Notes: generated by a model from the sequence alone, not told the origin. A stretch of DNA of 58,790 nucleotides from Clostridiales bacterium (GCA_004553575.1 SFLA01000007.1:1-58790); one strand, 5' to 3'. Positions 25,234 through 34,687 are shown, counted from the stretch's first letter. Made by a program: numbers and translations.

Positions 25234-26058
25234 GTGTCAACCTTATATATATCCGACCTCGACGGCACCCTGCTGCAGCCGGATGAAAAGCTTTCCGCGC
25301 AGACCGAATCCGATCTGCGCGGTCTCATAGCCGGAGGATGCAATTTTACGGTTGCCACCGCGCGCACAATCAGCACGGTGGCTCCCATTCTTGCATCCGT
25401 TCCGTTATCGCTTCCGTTCGTGCTTCTTAACGGAGCGCTTATTTATGATCCGGTAAACCGGGTTTACGTCCGGAAGGCGGTTATAGACGGCGATACCGTA
25501 GCCGCCGTATCAGATATAATGCACTCACACGGCATCACCGGTTTTTGCTATACGGTGGAAAACGATATTATGTTAATCTACTACGAGAATCTCGATTCAC
25601 CTCACCACCGTGCGTTTCACGATCGCAGAGTGCGCGATTACGGCAAAAAATATATTAAGATATCGTCGTTTTCTCTTCTCAGCAACAGTTCGGTGGTACA
25701 TTTTATGATGTACGATTCGCATAAAAAGCTTTTCGGAGTTTATAATGAATTACGTAAACTATCCGGTCTGCACTTCGAATACTACCGGGACATATACGGC
25801 AGCGGTCTTTTCTTCCTCGAGGTTTGTTCCGACGGAGCCGGCAAGAAGAATGCGCTGCTTTTTTTACTGTCATATCTCGGCTGTGACCGCGCCGTTTCCT
25901 TCGGCGACAACATGAACGATATCGGGATGTTTTCGGTAAGCGCGGAGAGCTATGCCGTAGCCAACGCTGCAGCCAAAATAAAGGCAGCCGCAAGCGGAGT
26001 TATAGGCGCAAATACGGAAAACGGGGTCACCGCTTTCCTTAAGGAGAGGTTTGGATGA
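25234..26058 (+). CDS. HAD-superfamily phosphatase, Cof type
   Basis: A 274-residue HAD-IIB phosphatase. Motif I is ISDLDGTLL with the nucleophile and acid Asp; motif II is the Thr in TVATAR; motif III is a Lys in AGKKNALL; motif IV is SFGDNMNDIGMF. Cof-type enzymes remove phosphate from sugar phosphates, nucleotides or cofactors such as FMN and PLP. The GTG start lies four bases after serA with only a weak ribosome site, suggesting coupling. It overlaps polA by ATGA. It might replace SerB, but this is a guess. Confidence 0.88.
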   Translation: MSTLYISDLDGTLLQPDEKLSAQTESDLRGLIAGGCNFTVATARTISTVAPILASVPLSLPFVLLNGALIYDPVNRVYVRKAVIDGDTVAAVSDIMHSHGITGFCYTVENDIMLIYYENLDSPHHRAFHDRRVRDYGKKYIKISSFSLLSNSSVVHFMMYDSHKKLFGVYNELRKLSGLHFEYYRDIYGSGLFFLEVCSDGAGKKNALLFLLSYLGCDRAVSFGDNMNDIGMFSVSAESYAVANAAAKIKAAASGVIGANTENGVTAFLKERFG

Positions 26059-28544
26059 AGCTTATCGTTTTTGACGGAAACAGCATACTTAACCGTGCAT
26101 TCTACGGTATACGCCCGCTTACTACCGCGAGCGGTCTTCCTACCAACGCAGTATACGGTTTTGTGAATATTATCGAAAAGAACATTGCCTCCGTCTTGCC
26201 CGACTTCGCCGCAATAGCCTTTGACATGCGCGCAAAGACCTTCCGCCATCTCGCCGTCGAAACCTATAAGGCGAATCGGCACGGTATGCCCGACGAGCTT
26301 GCCGTTCAACTCCCGTATGCGAAAAAGGCGGCGGAAGGACTCGGAATAAAGGTGGTCGAGTGCGAGGGATATGAGGCTGATGACATTATAGGAACGCTCG
26401 CCGCAGCGTCCGAAAGCCTGGGCGGTGAATGCGTTATCGTAACCGGCGACCGCGATTCCTTTCAACTGGTAAGCGACCGGACGACGGTTTATCTTACCGC
26501 GACTAACGAAACCAAAATTATCGATACGGCAGCCGTAAAAGAAAAGTACGGGCTTTCTCCGCGCAGTCTTATTGATGTTAAAGCGCTCATGGGCGACAGC
26601 TCGGATAATATCCTCGGCGTACCCGGCATAGGCGAAAAAAGCGCGGTAAAGCTTATATCGGAATACGGTACTCTGGACGGGGTATATGCCGCTGTAGACA
26701 GCATGACCGGAAGTATTAAGCAAAAGCTTATTTCCGGAAGGGACAGCGCATACCAAAGCCGTTTTCTGGCCGAGATTAAGCTTGATGTCCCGGTCGACAC
26801 CGACCTTTCTCATTACAAATATACCGGTAAGAACGCAGATATTCTTATTCCGCTTTTCACAGAGCTCGAGTTTTCCGGGATTATCGAACGAATGGGCCTT
26901 AAAAAAAGCGCCGCAGATGTCATGCCGGTCGAATTCAAACGTGCTTCCGCAGGGGAAATAGCCGGGCTGAATCCCCTGTTTGCAGATATCCGCGGCAGCG
27001 AAGCATACTTTACCGACGGAAAATCCTACCTTTTCTGCCCCGCAGAAGAAGCGGCTGATCTGTTTAACCGGAATGATCTTTCTGTTGCCGTATGGTCGTC
27101 AAAGGACGCCATGCACGCACTCGACAGCATGGGTATTTCCTTTGATAACTGCGCCGAAGACCTGTCTCTTATGAGCTACCTGCTTACCCCATCGGACAGC
27201 GGTATATCCCTTCAAAAAACAGCCATGACATGGCTGTCCGCAGAATCGGTAACCGAACCGCTTGCTGTTCTCCCACAGCTTTTCAATATTATGTCAACCG
27301 AGCTCGGGAAGCGCGGTCAGACCGGCCTTTACCGCGATATAGAGCTTCCTCTGGCAAAGGTGCTGTTCCGCATGGAAAAGCGAGGCTTTGCCGTGGACGT
27401 CGCGGGGATAACCGCATACGGCAAAGCTCTCGGCGAAAAGGCGAAGGAGTGCGAGGACAGTATTTATATGCTTGCCGGTGAGGAGTTCAATATCAATTCT
27501 CCGAAGCAGCTCGGACACATACTGTTCGAAGTTCTGAAGCTTCCCGCAGGCAAAAAGACCAAAAGCGGTTATTCGACAGACGCCGAAACTCTTGAAAAGC
27601 TGCGCGATGACAGTCCGATTATAGATCTTATACTGTTCTACCGCACCCTCACCAAGCTTAAAGGGACATATACCGACGGTTTAACAGCCGTCGCAGACCC
27701 GTCCGACGGCAGAGTGCACACCACCTTCCGCCAGACTCTTACCCAGACCGGCAGGCTTTCCTCGGTCGAACCCAATCTGCAGAATATTCCTGTGCGTACC
27801 TCTGTCGGGCGCGAAATGCGCCGGTTCTTTATTGCAAAGGACGGATATCTGCTGGTAGATGCTGACTATTCGCAGATAGAGCTTCGCATACTCGCCGCAT
27901 TGTCCGGCGACGAGAATATGATTGCCGCCTTTCTGTCCGGTGCGGATATTCACACCGCAACCGCTTCGAAGGTTTTCGGAGTTCCGGAGGAACAGGTCAC
28001 GCCCGATCTTCGAAAGCGTGCAAAAGCGGTTAACTTCGGCACCGTCTACGGGATAAGCGCCTTTTCGCTCGCCGGAGATATCGGAGTATCCCGAAAGACG
28101 GCGGAACGGTATATAAATGACTATTTTGATAAATACCCCGGCGTGCGCCGTTTTCTCGATACCTGCGTAGAAAACGCCGTGCGCGACGGCTATGTCACCA
28201 CTCTCTTCGGAAGACGCCGCTATATACCCGAGCTCAGGTCGCCGAAAGCCTCCGTACGCGCCTTCGGAGAGCGTGTAGCGATGAATACACCGATACAGGG
28301 CACCGCTGCCGATATCATTAAAAAGGCAATGGTCGATACTGAGCGCGCTCTCGAAAGCTCTGGAATAGACGCGAGGCTTATCCTTCAGATTCATGACGAG
28401 CTTATAGTCGAGGCGAAGGCGGAGCACGCCGAAAGAGCAAAGGATATACTCGTTGGCTGCATGGAGCACGCCTTTGAAGCTGCGGTGCCGCTGATTGCGG
28501 ATGCGCATATCGGAAAAAGCTGGTACGAGGCGAAGGGAGAATAA
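26055..28544 (+). CDS. polA: DNA polymerase I
   Basis: An 829-residue repair and Okazaki-fragment polymerase. The N-terminal 5' nuclease (1-290) begins MKLIVFDGNSILNRAFYG and has the Asp clusters YEADDIIGTL and GDRDSFQL. The middle domain lacks the Asp/Glu exonuclease residues, so proofreading is probably absent, as in many Firmicutes. The polymerase has motif A DADYSQIELRILA (about 601-613), motif B with KRAKAVNFGTVYG and motif C QIHDELIVEA (about 777). Its start overlaps the HAD gene by four bases. Confidence 0.97.
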   Translation: MKLIVFDGNSILNRAFYGIRPLTTASGLPTNAVYGFVNIIEKNIASVLPDFAAIAFDMRAKTFRHLAVETYKANRHGMPDELAVQLPYAKKAAEGLGIKVVECEGYEADDIIGTLAAASESLGGECVIVTGDRDSFQLVSDRTTVYLTATNETKIIDTAAVKEKYGLSPRSLIDVKALMGDSSDNILGVPGIGEKSAVKLISEYGTLDGVYAAVDSMTGSIKQKLISGRDSAYQSRFLAEIKLDVPVDTDLSHYKYTGKNADILIPLFTELEFSGIIERMGLKKSAADVMPVEFKRASAGEIAGLNPLFADIRGSEAYFTDGKSYLFCPAEEAADLFNRNDLSVAVWSSKDAMHALDSMGISFDNCAEDLSLMSYLLTPSDSGISLQKTAMTWLSAESVTEPLAVLPQLFNIMSTELGKRGQTGLYRDIELPLAKVLFRMEKRGFAVDVAGITAYGKALGEKAKECEDSIYMLAGEEFNINSPKQLGHILFEVLKLPAGKKTKSGYSTDAETLEKLRDDSPIIDLILFYRTLTKLKGTYTDGLTAVADPSDGRVHTTFRQTLTQTGRLSSVEPNLQNIPVRTSVGREMRRFFIAKDGYLLVDADYSQIELRILAALSGDENMIAAFLSGADIHTATASKVFGVPEEQVTPDLRKRAKAVNFGTVYGISAFSLAGDIGVSRKTAERYINDYFDKYPGVRRFLDTCVENAVRDGYVTTLFGRRRYIPELRSPKASVRAFGERVAMNTPIQGTAADIIKKAMVDTERALESSGIDARLILQIHDELIVEAKAEHAERAKDILVGCMEHAFEAAVPLIADAHIGKSWYEAKGE

Positions 28545-28547
28545 AAA

Positions 28548-29378
28548 ATGCCGGGAACACTGTATGTAGTGCCGACGCCGATAGGCAATCTGTCGGACAT
28601 CACCGTCCGCGCCAAGGAGGTTCTGGCGAGCGTCCACTTCGTTGCCGCAGAGGACACACGTGTAAGCGGAAGACTTCTTACGCTTCTGGATATACAAAAA
28701 CCTCTCGTAAGTTATCACGAGCATAACAAAAGCAGGAGCGGGCAGGCGATACTCGACCGTCTGCTCGTCGGTGAAAGCTGTGCTCTTGTCACCGACGCAG
28801 GAACTCCCGCGATTTCCGACCCCGGCGAGGAGCTTGTCGCGCTGTGCCGCAAGAACAACGTTGAAGTGATTGCGCTCCCCGGCGCCTGCGCCGCCGTGAC
28901 CGCACTTTCGGGAAGCGGAATGCCGTCAAGGCGTTTTTCCTTCGAGGGCTTTCTGCCGCAAGGCGGCAAGGAACGCGCCGAATACCTTAATTCAATCCGT
29001 CGCGATACACGAACAATGATATTCCATATTTCTCCGCACGATTCTTCCGCCGATATTTCCGACCTTATCTCGGCGCTCGGAGACCGCAGAGCTGTGCTCG
29101 CCAAGGAATTAACCAAGATAAACGAACGGTACTTCGTCGCTACCCTGTCCGCCCTTCGTGACGGATTTGATGACGGAAGCATAAACCGCAAAGGCGAATT
29201 CGTGCTTATCGTCGGAGGTTATATCCCCACCGAGGAGGACAGCTTCTGGGCAGAAATGTCCGTAAAACAGCATTACGAGCATTATGTTAACCTCGGCATG
29301 CCCCGGATGGACGCCATTAAAGCGGTCGCTTCCGACAGGGGGGTTCCCAAGAACGACATCTATCGCGAGTTGAATTGA
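28548..29378 (+). CDS. rsmI: 16S rRNA 2'-O-methyltransferase RsmI
   Basis: A 276-residue tetrapyrrole-methylase-fold enzyme that methylates the 2'-O of C1402 in 16S rRNA with SAM. Typical stretches: TLYVVPTPIGNLSDIT at the start, AAEDTRVSGRLL, LVTDAGTPAISDPGEELV and GFLPQGGKERAEYL. Length is normal. The ribosome site GGGAG overlaps the polA stop region. It is the last gene of the operon. Confidence 0.96.
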   Translation: MPGTLYVVPTPIGNLSDITVRAKEVLASVHFVAAEDTRVSGRLLTLLDIQKPLVSYHEHNKSRSGQAILDRLLVGESCALVTDAGTPAISDPGEELVALCRKNNVEVIALPGACAAVTALSGSGMPSRRFSFEGFLPQGGKERAEYLNSIRRDTRTMIFHISPHDSSADISDLISALGDRRAVLAKELTKINERYFVATLSALRDGFDDGSINRKGEFVLIVGGYIPTEEDSFWAEMSVKQHYEHYVNLGMPRMDAIKAVASDRGVPKNDIYRELN

Positions 29379-29492
29379 CTGAATATCGTACTCAGATGTC
29401 CTGCCGCAGTACGGAGTGAATCCGTATGCGGTTGCCGGATTTCGTGCCGCACTTTCCGAAAGCACCCGTCTCCGTGAGCCTATGCAACAAAT

Positions 29493-29522
29493 AAGCAGGC
29501 GTTTACCGAACGCCTGCTTTTT
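29493..29522 (+). terminator. Terminator of the serC-rsmI operon
   Basis: 11-base arms 29493-29503 and 29509-29519, then a run of T ending at 29522. Confidence 0.88.
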
Positions 29523-29567
29523 ATGCGCCAACGCATAATACGGCATCAAATACCGCATAAATGATTT

Positions 29568-29593
29568 CGGGGCGGGGCAAAAGCCCCGCCCCG
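29568..29593. terminator. GC-rich hairpin between rsmI and the AraC gene
   Basis: An 11-base perfect stem, CGGGGCGGGGC (29568-29578) with its complement (29583-29593) around an AAAA loop. It has no T tract on either side; it may aid termination of both converging transcripts. Confidence 0.5.
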
Positions 29594-29701
29594 CTGTTCA
29601 TCATTATACCAAAGCTTATTACGAATGTAATACCGCGGCGCTCTGTATCGCCTAAAAGTACGGTACTCCGCACCCGTCATACCGCCTGTGGGTCCAATAC
29701 T

Positions 29702-30580
29702 TCAGACAGACCGGATTGCCTTCAATTCGATATAGCCCCGCTCGCCGCGCGGTTCCAACTGAATGCGCGGATTCGAGTCGTCCCACACATACCCGATTAC
29801 CGATGGATCATATTTCTCCATAGATGCCTGTACCGATTCAATAGCCTGACAATAGTCTTCCTCCTTGAACGGTTCACCCTGAAACATCAGGTATTTCGCA
29901 GCAGGCAGAGTGATGACATCAAACCCATCGGGGATAATACCGTTATTATCAGTTGCCACTTCCACTCCCTGCACATACTCCGAGGTGCCGGGTTCCCGGT
30001 ATTTCTCCGGAAGCCACAGGCAAACCGGCTCTCCGCACAGAGATTTCATACTGGTCAGAACGCCCCATACATCGCAGCCGACCTCCCGGCAGTAGTCCCA
30101 GTATTCCTTCGCCGTTTTCCCTCGCTTGATAATAACCCTGCGTTCCGGCTTATCGACAACCTGAATAAAAACGTTTTCAACATGCTCCATTGTTTTTCGC
30201 TCCTTCCACAATGTTCTGAATTTTACGCCATACGGGGTAAAAAGTGAAATCGGAACGGGCGATTTTGCATATTCACACGGATTATACCCGAATGCGTTGC
30301 GAAACGCTCTCTGATAACCGTCCACACTGTCGTATCCGCTATCATATGCCAAATCGATAACCTTGCACGTTTCGTCACGCAAGCGCAATGCAGAACGGGA
30401 CAGCCGAAGCCGCCTGATATATTCTGCCGGAGCAAGACCGGTAAGCTCCTTAAATATTCGCGCGCAATAAAAAGGAGAATACTTCGCTATACCGGAAAGA
30501 TCGCACAACGTGATTCTTTCCGAAAGGTGCTCTGCAATATAGTCCTGCATCTGTTGTACTGCCAGAATCTTTTCCGTCAC
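29702..30580 (-). CDS. AraC-family regulator with GyrI-like effector domain
   Basis: A 292-residue transcription factor. Two AraC helix-turn-helix motifs fill residues 1-105 (ITLCDLSGIAKYSPFYCARI and VIDLAYDSGYDSVDGYQRAF, then FGYNPCEY). The rest (about 140-290) is a GyrI-like/SOUL small-molecule domain (FIQVVDKPERRVIIKRG, ITLPAAKYLMFQG), the layout of Rob- and BmrR-like drug sensors. A GTG start is chosen because AGGAGGTG lies just before it; an upstream ATG has no ribosome site. No efflux gene is adjacent, so its targets are unknown. Confidence 0.88.
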   Translation of the reverse strand: MTEKILAVQQMQDYIAEHLSERITLCDLSGIAKYSPFYCARIFKELTGLAPAEYIRRLRLSRSALRLRDETCKVIDLAYDSGYDSVDGYQRAFRNAFGYNPCEYAKSPVPISLFTPYGVKFRTLWKERKTMEHVENVFIQVVDKPERRVIIKRGKTAKEYWDYCREVGCDVWGVLTSMKSLCGEPVCLWLPEKYREPGTSEYVQGVEVATDNNGIIPDGFDVITLPAAKYLMFQGEPFKEEDYCQAIESVQASMEKYDPSVIGYVWDDSNPRIQLEPRGERGYIELKAIRSV

Positions 30581-30723
30581 TTTATCACCTCCTGACGACA
30601 AAGCCATTATCGCATATTGAATGTGTTTATTCTCGACTTTTCTTGCTATCCTTCAAAACCGGATTTGCCGCAGGAAACAGATATTATTATAACACATTCC
30701 GATATCGTATAAGCTATAACAGT

Positions 30724-30757
30724 AAACCTCTTTTGTCTGCAAAGACAAAAGAGGTTT
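30724..30757 (-). terminator. Terminator of tRNA-Gly transcript
   Basis: A perfect 15-base stem (30724-30738 with 30743-30757) with a four-base loop, just downstream of the tRNA on the minus strand. The arms contain their own A/T runs. Confidence 0.8.
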
Positions 30758-30763
30758 CTGACC

Positions 30764-30838
30764 TGGAGCAGTATAGGGGACTCGAACCCCCTCCTTCAGC
30801 TTGGGAAGCTGACATGCTGCCATTAACACCAATACTGC
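30764..30838 (-). tRNA. tRNA-Gly (anticodon CCC)
   Basis: The leftward strand folds as a tRNA of 75 bases including an encoded CCA: acceptor GCAGTAT/ATACTGC, anticodon stem TCAGC/GCTGA around loop TTCCCAA (anticodon CCC) and a T arm AGGGG-TTCGAGT-CCCCT. It reads GGG glycine codons. Confidence 0.93.
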
Positions 30839-30846
30839 ATATATAC

Positions 30847-30865
30847 CGGCTCCGAACGGGAGCCG
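30847..30865 (-). terminator. Hairpin between small membrane gene and tRNA-Gly
   Basis: CGGCTCC (30847-30853) pairs with GGGAGCCG (30858-30865). No T run follows, so it may mark a processing point that separates the mRNA from the tRNA. Confidence 0.4.
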
Positions 30866-31117
30866 CTATTTTTCTTCGTCGCCGACCATTACAGCCGTTT
30901 TCGTAACAGTAAGCAGAGCTACAGTCACGGCAAGTATTACCGCGAACGCACCGACTGCAACAAACCCTATAAGCACCGCCGTATTGCTCACTCCGTCGGA
31001 GCACTCAGACACCGCTTCTTCCGAAACGATATTCTCCGTTCCGTCAGCGGCAGCAGCCGCAAGCGGCACAATCAAAAGCAACACCGCGACAAATACGGCA
31101 GTCAGCCGTCTTACCAT
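30866..31117 (-). CDS. Small membrane protein with signal peptide
   Basis: Unrecognised. An 83-residue protein with an N-terminal signal or anchor (1-23, ending AAAAADG), a short polar loop with one Cys, a second hydrophobic segment (about 46-70) and a short tail ending GDEEK. GGGAAG lies upstream of the ATG. It follows the histidine phosphatase by 12 bases and is probably the last protein gene of that operon. Confidence 0.55.
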   Translation of the reverse strand: MVRRLTAVFVAVLLLIVPLAAAAADGTENIVSEEAVSECSDGVSNTAVLIGFVAVGAFAVILAVTVALLTVTKTAVMVGDEEK

Positions 31118-31129
31118 AATAACACTTCC

Positions 31130-31780
31130 CTACCTGTCGTTTATGCGCAGGCCCGCGGAACGGATGTGACAGATCTCACCCAAACGGTGAAGCCTCGGTA
31201 AAATATAACCGTCCGGGCTGTTTCCGAAAACAAAGGTTGTAACGCTGGTCGTAGTAAGATTAATTCTCCTGAAAGCCAGCCCCGGAGCCATACCGAGAAG
31301 ATGACCTATCCAGGCTGCGCCGAACCCGCCGTGACAGAATACCGCTATTCTAAGATCGTTTTCCTCTTTAAGGACCTTGTAAAACGCTCCCTCGCGCCGG
31401 TATCCTAACTGCTCGAAAAAGTCGTCAGAGCTTCTTATCATCTTTTCCACCGTTTCCATTCGATCTGTTCCGGTGAAATCGTTAAACCCGTATACGCCCT
31501 TATCGGTAGAAAACGAATAATCGCATTTGCATGACGGCGAATACTTCGGCATATAAGCCATGCTCTCCTGCGTCCAGGGCAGGATCTCCGGGCGGATGTC
31601 CTTCGCCTCGGCAGTGTAAGACGCAGTCTCCACAGCCCTTCCGAGCGGAGACGTGTATATGCGGTCGAGCTTTATATCGCGGAACCACTCCGCAAGCGCC
31701 ATCGCCTCCTCGCGCCCAAAAGGCGTTATGGTGTTGTTGGCGTAATCCGGATCCGCATGGCGAATAATATAAAGAATCAT
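31130..31780 (-). CDS. Histidine phosphatase family protein (phosphoglycerate-mutase-like)
   Basis: A 216-residue branch-1 histidine phosphatase. The catalytic start is IIRHADPDY (RHA in place of the usual RHG), followed by TPFGREEAMALAEW, the YTSPLGRAVETA phosphate pocket, a Glu region ESMAYMP and the second His in VFCHGGFG. It probably removes phosphate from a small metabolite. The start at 31780 lies three bases after the GH26-like gene's stop, so the two are translated together. Confidence 0.85.
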   Translation of the reverse strand: MILYIIRHADPDYANNTITPFGREEAMALAEWFRDIKLDRIYTSPLGRAVETASYTAEAKDIRPEILPWTQESMAYMPKYSPSCKCDYSFSTDKGVYGFNDFTGTDRMETVEKMIRSSDDFFEQLGYRREGAFYKVLKEENDLRIAVFCHGGFGAAWIGHLLGMAPGLAFRRINLTTTSVTTFVFGNSPDGYILPRLHRLGEICHIRSAGLRINDR

Positions 31781-31783
31781 TTA

Positions 31784-33661
31784 TCAGTCCCTGCGCTGTG
31801 CTGCAAGCCCTTTTCTGAATTCCTCGATACCCTCCGCGGCAGTCTCGTCAAGCATAAAGTAATTTGTTACCTTATACTCTTCGCCGTAAAGCGCGTAGTC
31901 GTTTGCCGAAAACCACACCGCAACTTTTATACGTGAGCAGAACTCTTTGCGGTCGGCAATATTCTTGAACATGCCCTTAATCCAATCGGCCTGAAGCGAT
32001 GCATTGCGCCCTGCGACGGTCGCATCGTAGGACATTGTACCCCAGTTGAACTGTATCTCTCCTCCGCAGCCTGCGGCAAATTCGCCTATGCACCAAGGAT
32101 AATCCTCGAAATACGGCATGTACTCGTTATACACATAAGTATACAGATTCTCGAAGCTGTTCAGAGCGGTACCGTTGCCGGCTTCGTAGGAAGTCAGGCC
32201 GAGCATCTGAACACAGTCAATATCCGGTAGATAGCACAGATACTCGCCCCAATTGGAATACGGACAGGTTACGGCAACCGGGTTGAATACCCAGATGCAG
32301 TTATCTACTCCCTGCTCCTCGAACACGGAATACATACGCTCCCAGCACATTGCGAATATGTCGGGGTCGCACAGGGTCATCATTCCGCAGTAATCGGTCC
32401 AGTCGGTGTTCATCTCGTTGGATATCCTGAACAGCACGGGCTTGCCGTATTCTTTAATGGATTTTGCAAGCGCCTCGAACTCGTCGTCCATCTTACCGCG
32501 AAGTATATCGAACATCGGCGTATATCCGTTGCAGGCGTTGTTGGTGGTCGTCCACTGGTAGCTCAGCATCAGCACCGCCTTGTCGTCGAATCCGTTTCCC
32601 CCGGCATAAGTGAGATTGCGCTCCTTCACCGAATTATCGTAAGTAATTTCGGTGTCGTAATAGCCCATATGCAGATACGTCATGAAGACGTCCATATCGT
32701 AATCAAGCGCTTCTTCGCCCTGCAGCCATTCTATATACTCCGGATCATTGCCCGCATAGAACACGCCCCAATCGACATAGTCCTGTGAGCAGAGCTTCTC
32801 ATAATAAGCCTTTGTCTCTGCGTTCCAGGAATCTGGGATTCTGCACTCGAACGCACGCTGAGCCGATACCGGCTCGCCCTTGCGTTCTATCTCGCAGAAG
32901 GAAGCGATAATTGCGTCAAAGGCTTTATCCATATTCTCGGCGGATTTCAGATTAAAGAAGAAAAAGTAATTATATGTATTTACCGGACGTACTATCGCGA
33001 TATTGTAATAGGGATACTCCGTGTCAAGCGGGAGATTTATCGTAATGCTGTAAACCGTGACCTCGTATCCCTCGCAAAGCTCGGTGCTGGTAAAAACCTG
33101 ACGAGTACGGCGAAGATTGTTTGCGGCAAGATAATCGACAGACGCGATATTCTCGGTAAGCCATTCGTCGATATATATGTTCCAGCCCTCGACCGAATTG
33201 TTGCCGTTGCTGTCTTTATTATACGGATTCTGATTTTCGTAGGTTACGGTAAGGCGGTAGCCGTCTCCCTTATACCGGGACCTTATTGCTCCGAGATTAT
33301 AATCGGCTTCGACATAACCGGGAAGCGTAACACAGTAGCCCTCGGGCAATACCGCGACTCTGGTGTAATCGGTTCCGCGGAAGAGAAAACGCATGTCGGT
33401 TCCCTCGGCTTCGGAAACGGAACCGAGCGATACTCCGTCGGCATATACGCCGAGCGAATAAACATCGGACGCGGAAGCTATACCGGAAGCCGGATCTGCA
33501 TACGCATCGCTCCAAAAGCCTGACGCATTGGTATCCGCGACAGTCATATCGCTCACCTCCGAAGAACTGCTGTAATCCGAATTATCCCCCTGCTCTGTGC
33601 AGGAAACCACTGCGGGAAGAATGAATACAAGCAGCAGAACGACGGCAAAAATTCTTCTCAT
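31784..33661 (-). CDS. GH26-like glycoside hydrolase, lipoprotein
   Basis: A 625-residue exported lipoprotein: signal and lipobox AVVSC (Cys 21), a Ser/Asp-rich linker, a beta-rich N-terminal domain (about 45-260) and a C-terminal TIM barrel like GH26 beta-mannanases. The likely acid/base Glu is in FRISNEMNTDW (about residue 416) and the nucleophile in IGEFAAG (about 527). It would cut mannan or a related beta-glycan at the cell surface. The start at 33661 follows CGGAGGATCGT; the longer frame upstream is leader. Confidence 0.8.
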   Translation of the reverse strand: MRRIFAVVLLLVFILPAVVSCTEQGDNSDYSSSSEVSDMTVADTNASGFWSDAYADPASGIASASDVYSLGVYADGVSLGSVSEAEGTDMRFLFRGTDYTRVAVLPEGYCVTLPGYVEADYNLGAIRSRYKGDGYRLTVTYENQNPYNKDSNGNNSVEGWNIYIDEWLTENIASVDYLAANNLRRTRQVFTSTELCEGYEVTVYSITINLPLDTEYPYYNIAIVRPVNTYNYFFFFNLKSAENMDKAFDAIIASFCEIERKGEPVSAQRAFECRIPDSWNAETKAYYEKLCSQDYVDWGVFYAGNDPEYIEWLQGEEALDYDMDVFMTYLHMGYYDTEITYDNSVKERNLTYAGGNGFDDKAVLMLSYQWTTTNNACNGYTPMFDILRGKMDDEFEALAKSIKEYGKPVLFRISNEMNTDWTDYCGMMTLCDPDIFAMCWERMYSVFEEQGVDNCIWVFNPVAVTCPYSNWGEYLCYLPDIDCVQMLGLTSYEAGNGTALNSFENLYTYVYNEYMPYFEDYPWCIGEFAAGCGGEIQFNWGTMSYDATVAGRNASLQADWIKGMFKNIADRKEFCSRIKVAVWFSANDYALYGEEYKVTNYFMLDETAAEGIEEFRKGLAAQRRD

Positions 33662-33770
33662 ACGATCCTCCGAATGTAGACACACGGCGAACCCGAAAAA
33701 CCGATCGATACGGACGGGCTCCGCTCTGATCATCGGAAGCGGCGAACCGTCTCCCGTCAGCGTTTTCCAT

Positions 33771-33799
33771 ATAATATCACAAATGAATCGAAATGTCAA
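33771..33799 (-). promoter_or_regulatory. Promoter of the GH26-like operon
   Basis: Leftward TTGACA (33799-33794), 17-base spacer, TATTAT (33776-33771). The leader to the start codon is about 100 bases. Confidence 0.75.
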
Positions 33800-33806
33800 T
33801 TTATTA

Positions 33807-33835
33807 TTGTAATTGTTTTTCCCGCGTGATATAAT
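33807..33835 (+). promoter_or_regulatory. Promoter of the phosphoesterase-acyltransferase operon
   Basis: TTGTAA (33807-33812), 17-base spacer, TATAAT (33830-33835), 24 bases before the ATG at 33860. It is almost back to back with the GH26 promoter. Confidence 0.7.
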
Positions 33836-33859
33836 TTTTCCGTTACGGAGGGTAAAAAC

Positions 33860-34687
33860 ATGGAAAGTATGACCGTATGTACCTACCGGATACCGGTTCC
33901 CGGTACAAAACCCGTAAGGTTATTTCAGATAGCCGACACTCATCTCGCATGTGCGGATTCGTTATCCGACCCGGGAGAAAAAGCTCTCGCCGAAAAACAG
34001 ACAGCCGCATGGGAGCGCGTTCGTCCCGGCTTCCCGCAGAAATACGGTGAGCCGTTCGGCAAAGAGCGTCAGATACCGGCGCTCCAACATTATGTTAACC
34101 TTATGCGGCGCGCCTCCGAAGGCGATGCAGTGGTAATGTGCGGCGACATAATGGATTATGTCAGCGGAGGAAACCTTCGCGCCGCCGAGCACGGTATACG
34201 CGAATGCGGCAAACCGTTTATCGCCGTTTGCGGCAATCACGAAGACCCCGGTGATATCCCGCAGGGCTGTCTGCTTTCCGGAATGAGAGATCCCGTCCAG
34301 ACCCTTCAGGTCGGCGATTTTCAGATAATAGGTGTTGATGATTCCCGCCGCACGGTAACCAAGGCGATGATTTCGCATATCGATTCGCTGCTTTCGTCGG
34401 GCAGAAAGACCGTTATTGCAATGCACACCCCGGTCATGAACACAGCCAATCGCGATATTCTGACCCGGGCGGGAGCTTACTACGCACTTAATTACGACGG
34501 CTGCCCGGAAGGCACAGCGGATTTTATTGACCTGATAACCGACGACGCTTCGCCGGTGGTCGCGGTTCTCACCGGACACCTGCATTTCGGTATCGTAACT
34601 CCGCTCCGCGAAGATCTGTATCAGTACGGTGTATCCCAGGGTATCGCCGGGAACATGAACGAATTTATTTTAGGAGGAGAAGCATGA
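33860..34687 (+). CDS. Calcineurin-like metallophosphoesterase
   Basis: A 275-residue soluble metallophosphoesterase with the whole metal set: IADTHLA (D-x-H), MCGDIMDY (GD), VCGNHEDPGD (GNHE), AMHTPV (His) and LTGHLHFG (GH-x-H). The target (nucleotide, lipid or protein phosphate) is unknown. Ribosome site CGGAGGG. It overlaps the next gene by ATGA, tying it to an acyltransferase-like protein. Confidence 0.88.
   Translation: MESMTVCTYRIPVPGTKPVRLFQIADTHLACADSLSDPGEKALAEKQTAAWERVRPGFPQKYGEPFGKERQIPALQHYVNLMRRASEGDAVVMCGDIMDYVSGGNLRAAEHGIRECGKPFIAVCGNHEDPGDIPQGCLLSGMRDPVQTLQVGDFQIIGVDDSRRTVTKAMISHIDSLLSSGRKTVIAMHTPVMNTANRDILTRAGAYYALNYDGCPEGTADFIDLITDDASPVVAVLTGHLHFGIVTPLREDLYQYGVSQGIAGNMNEFILGGEA

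Larger units (their letters stand above)
29379..29701. other. Intergenic region after rsmI with two hairpins
   Basis: No established gene. After rsmI the first 110 bases hold a possible 22-codon frame (29426-29494) with a GGAG nearby and no known homologue. Then come the rsmI terminator and a GC-rich perfect hairpin. From 29594 to the AraC stop nothing further is seen. Confidence 0.5.
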
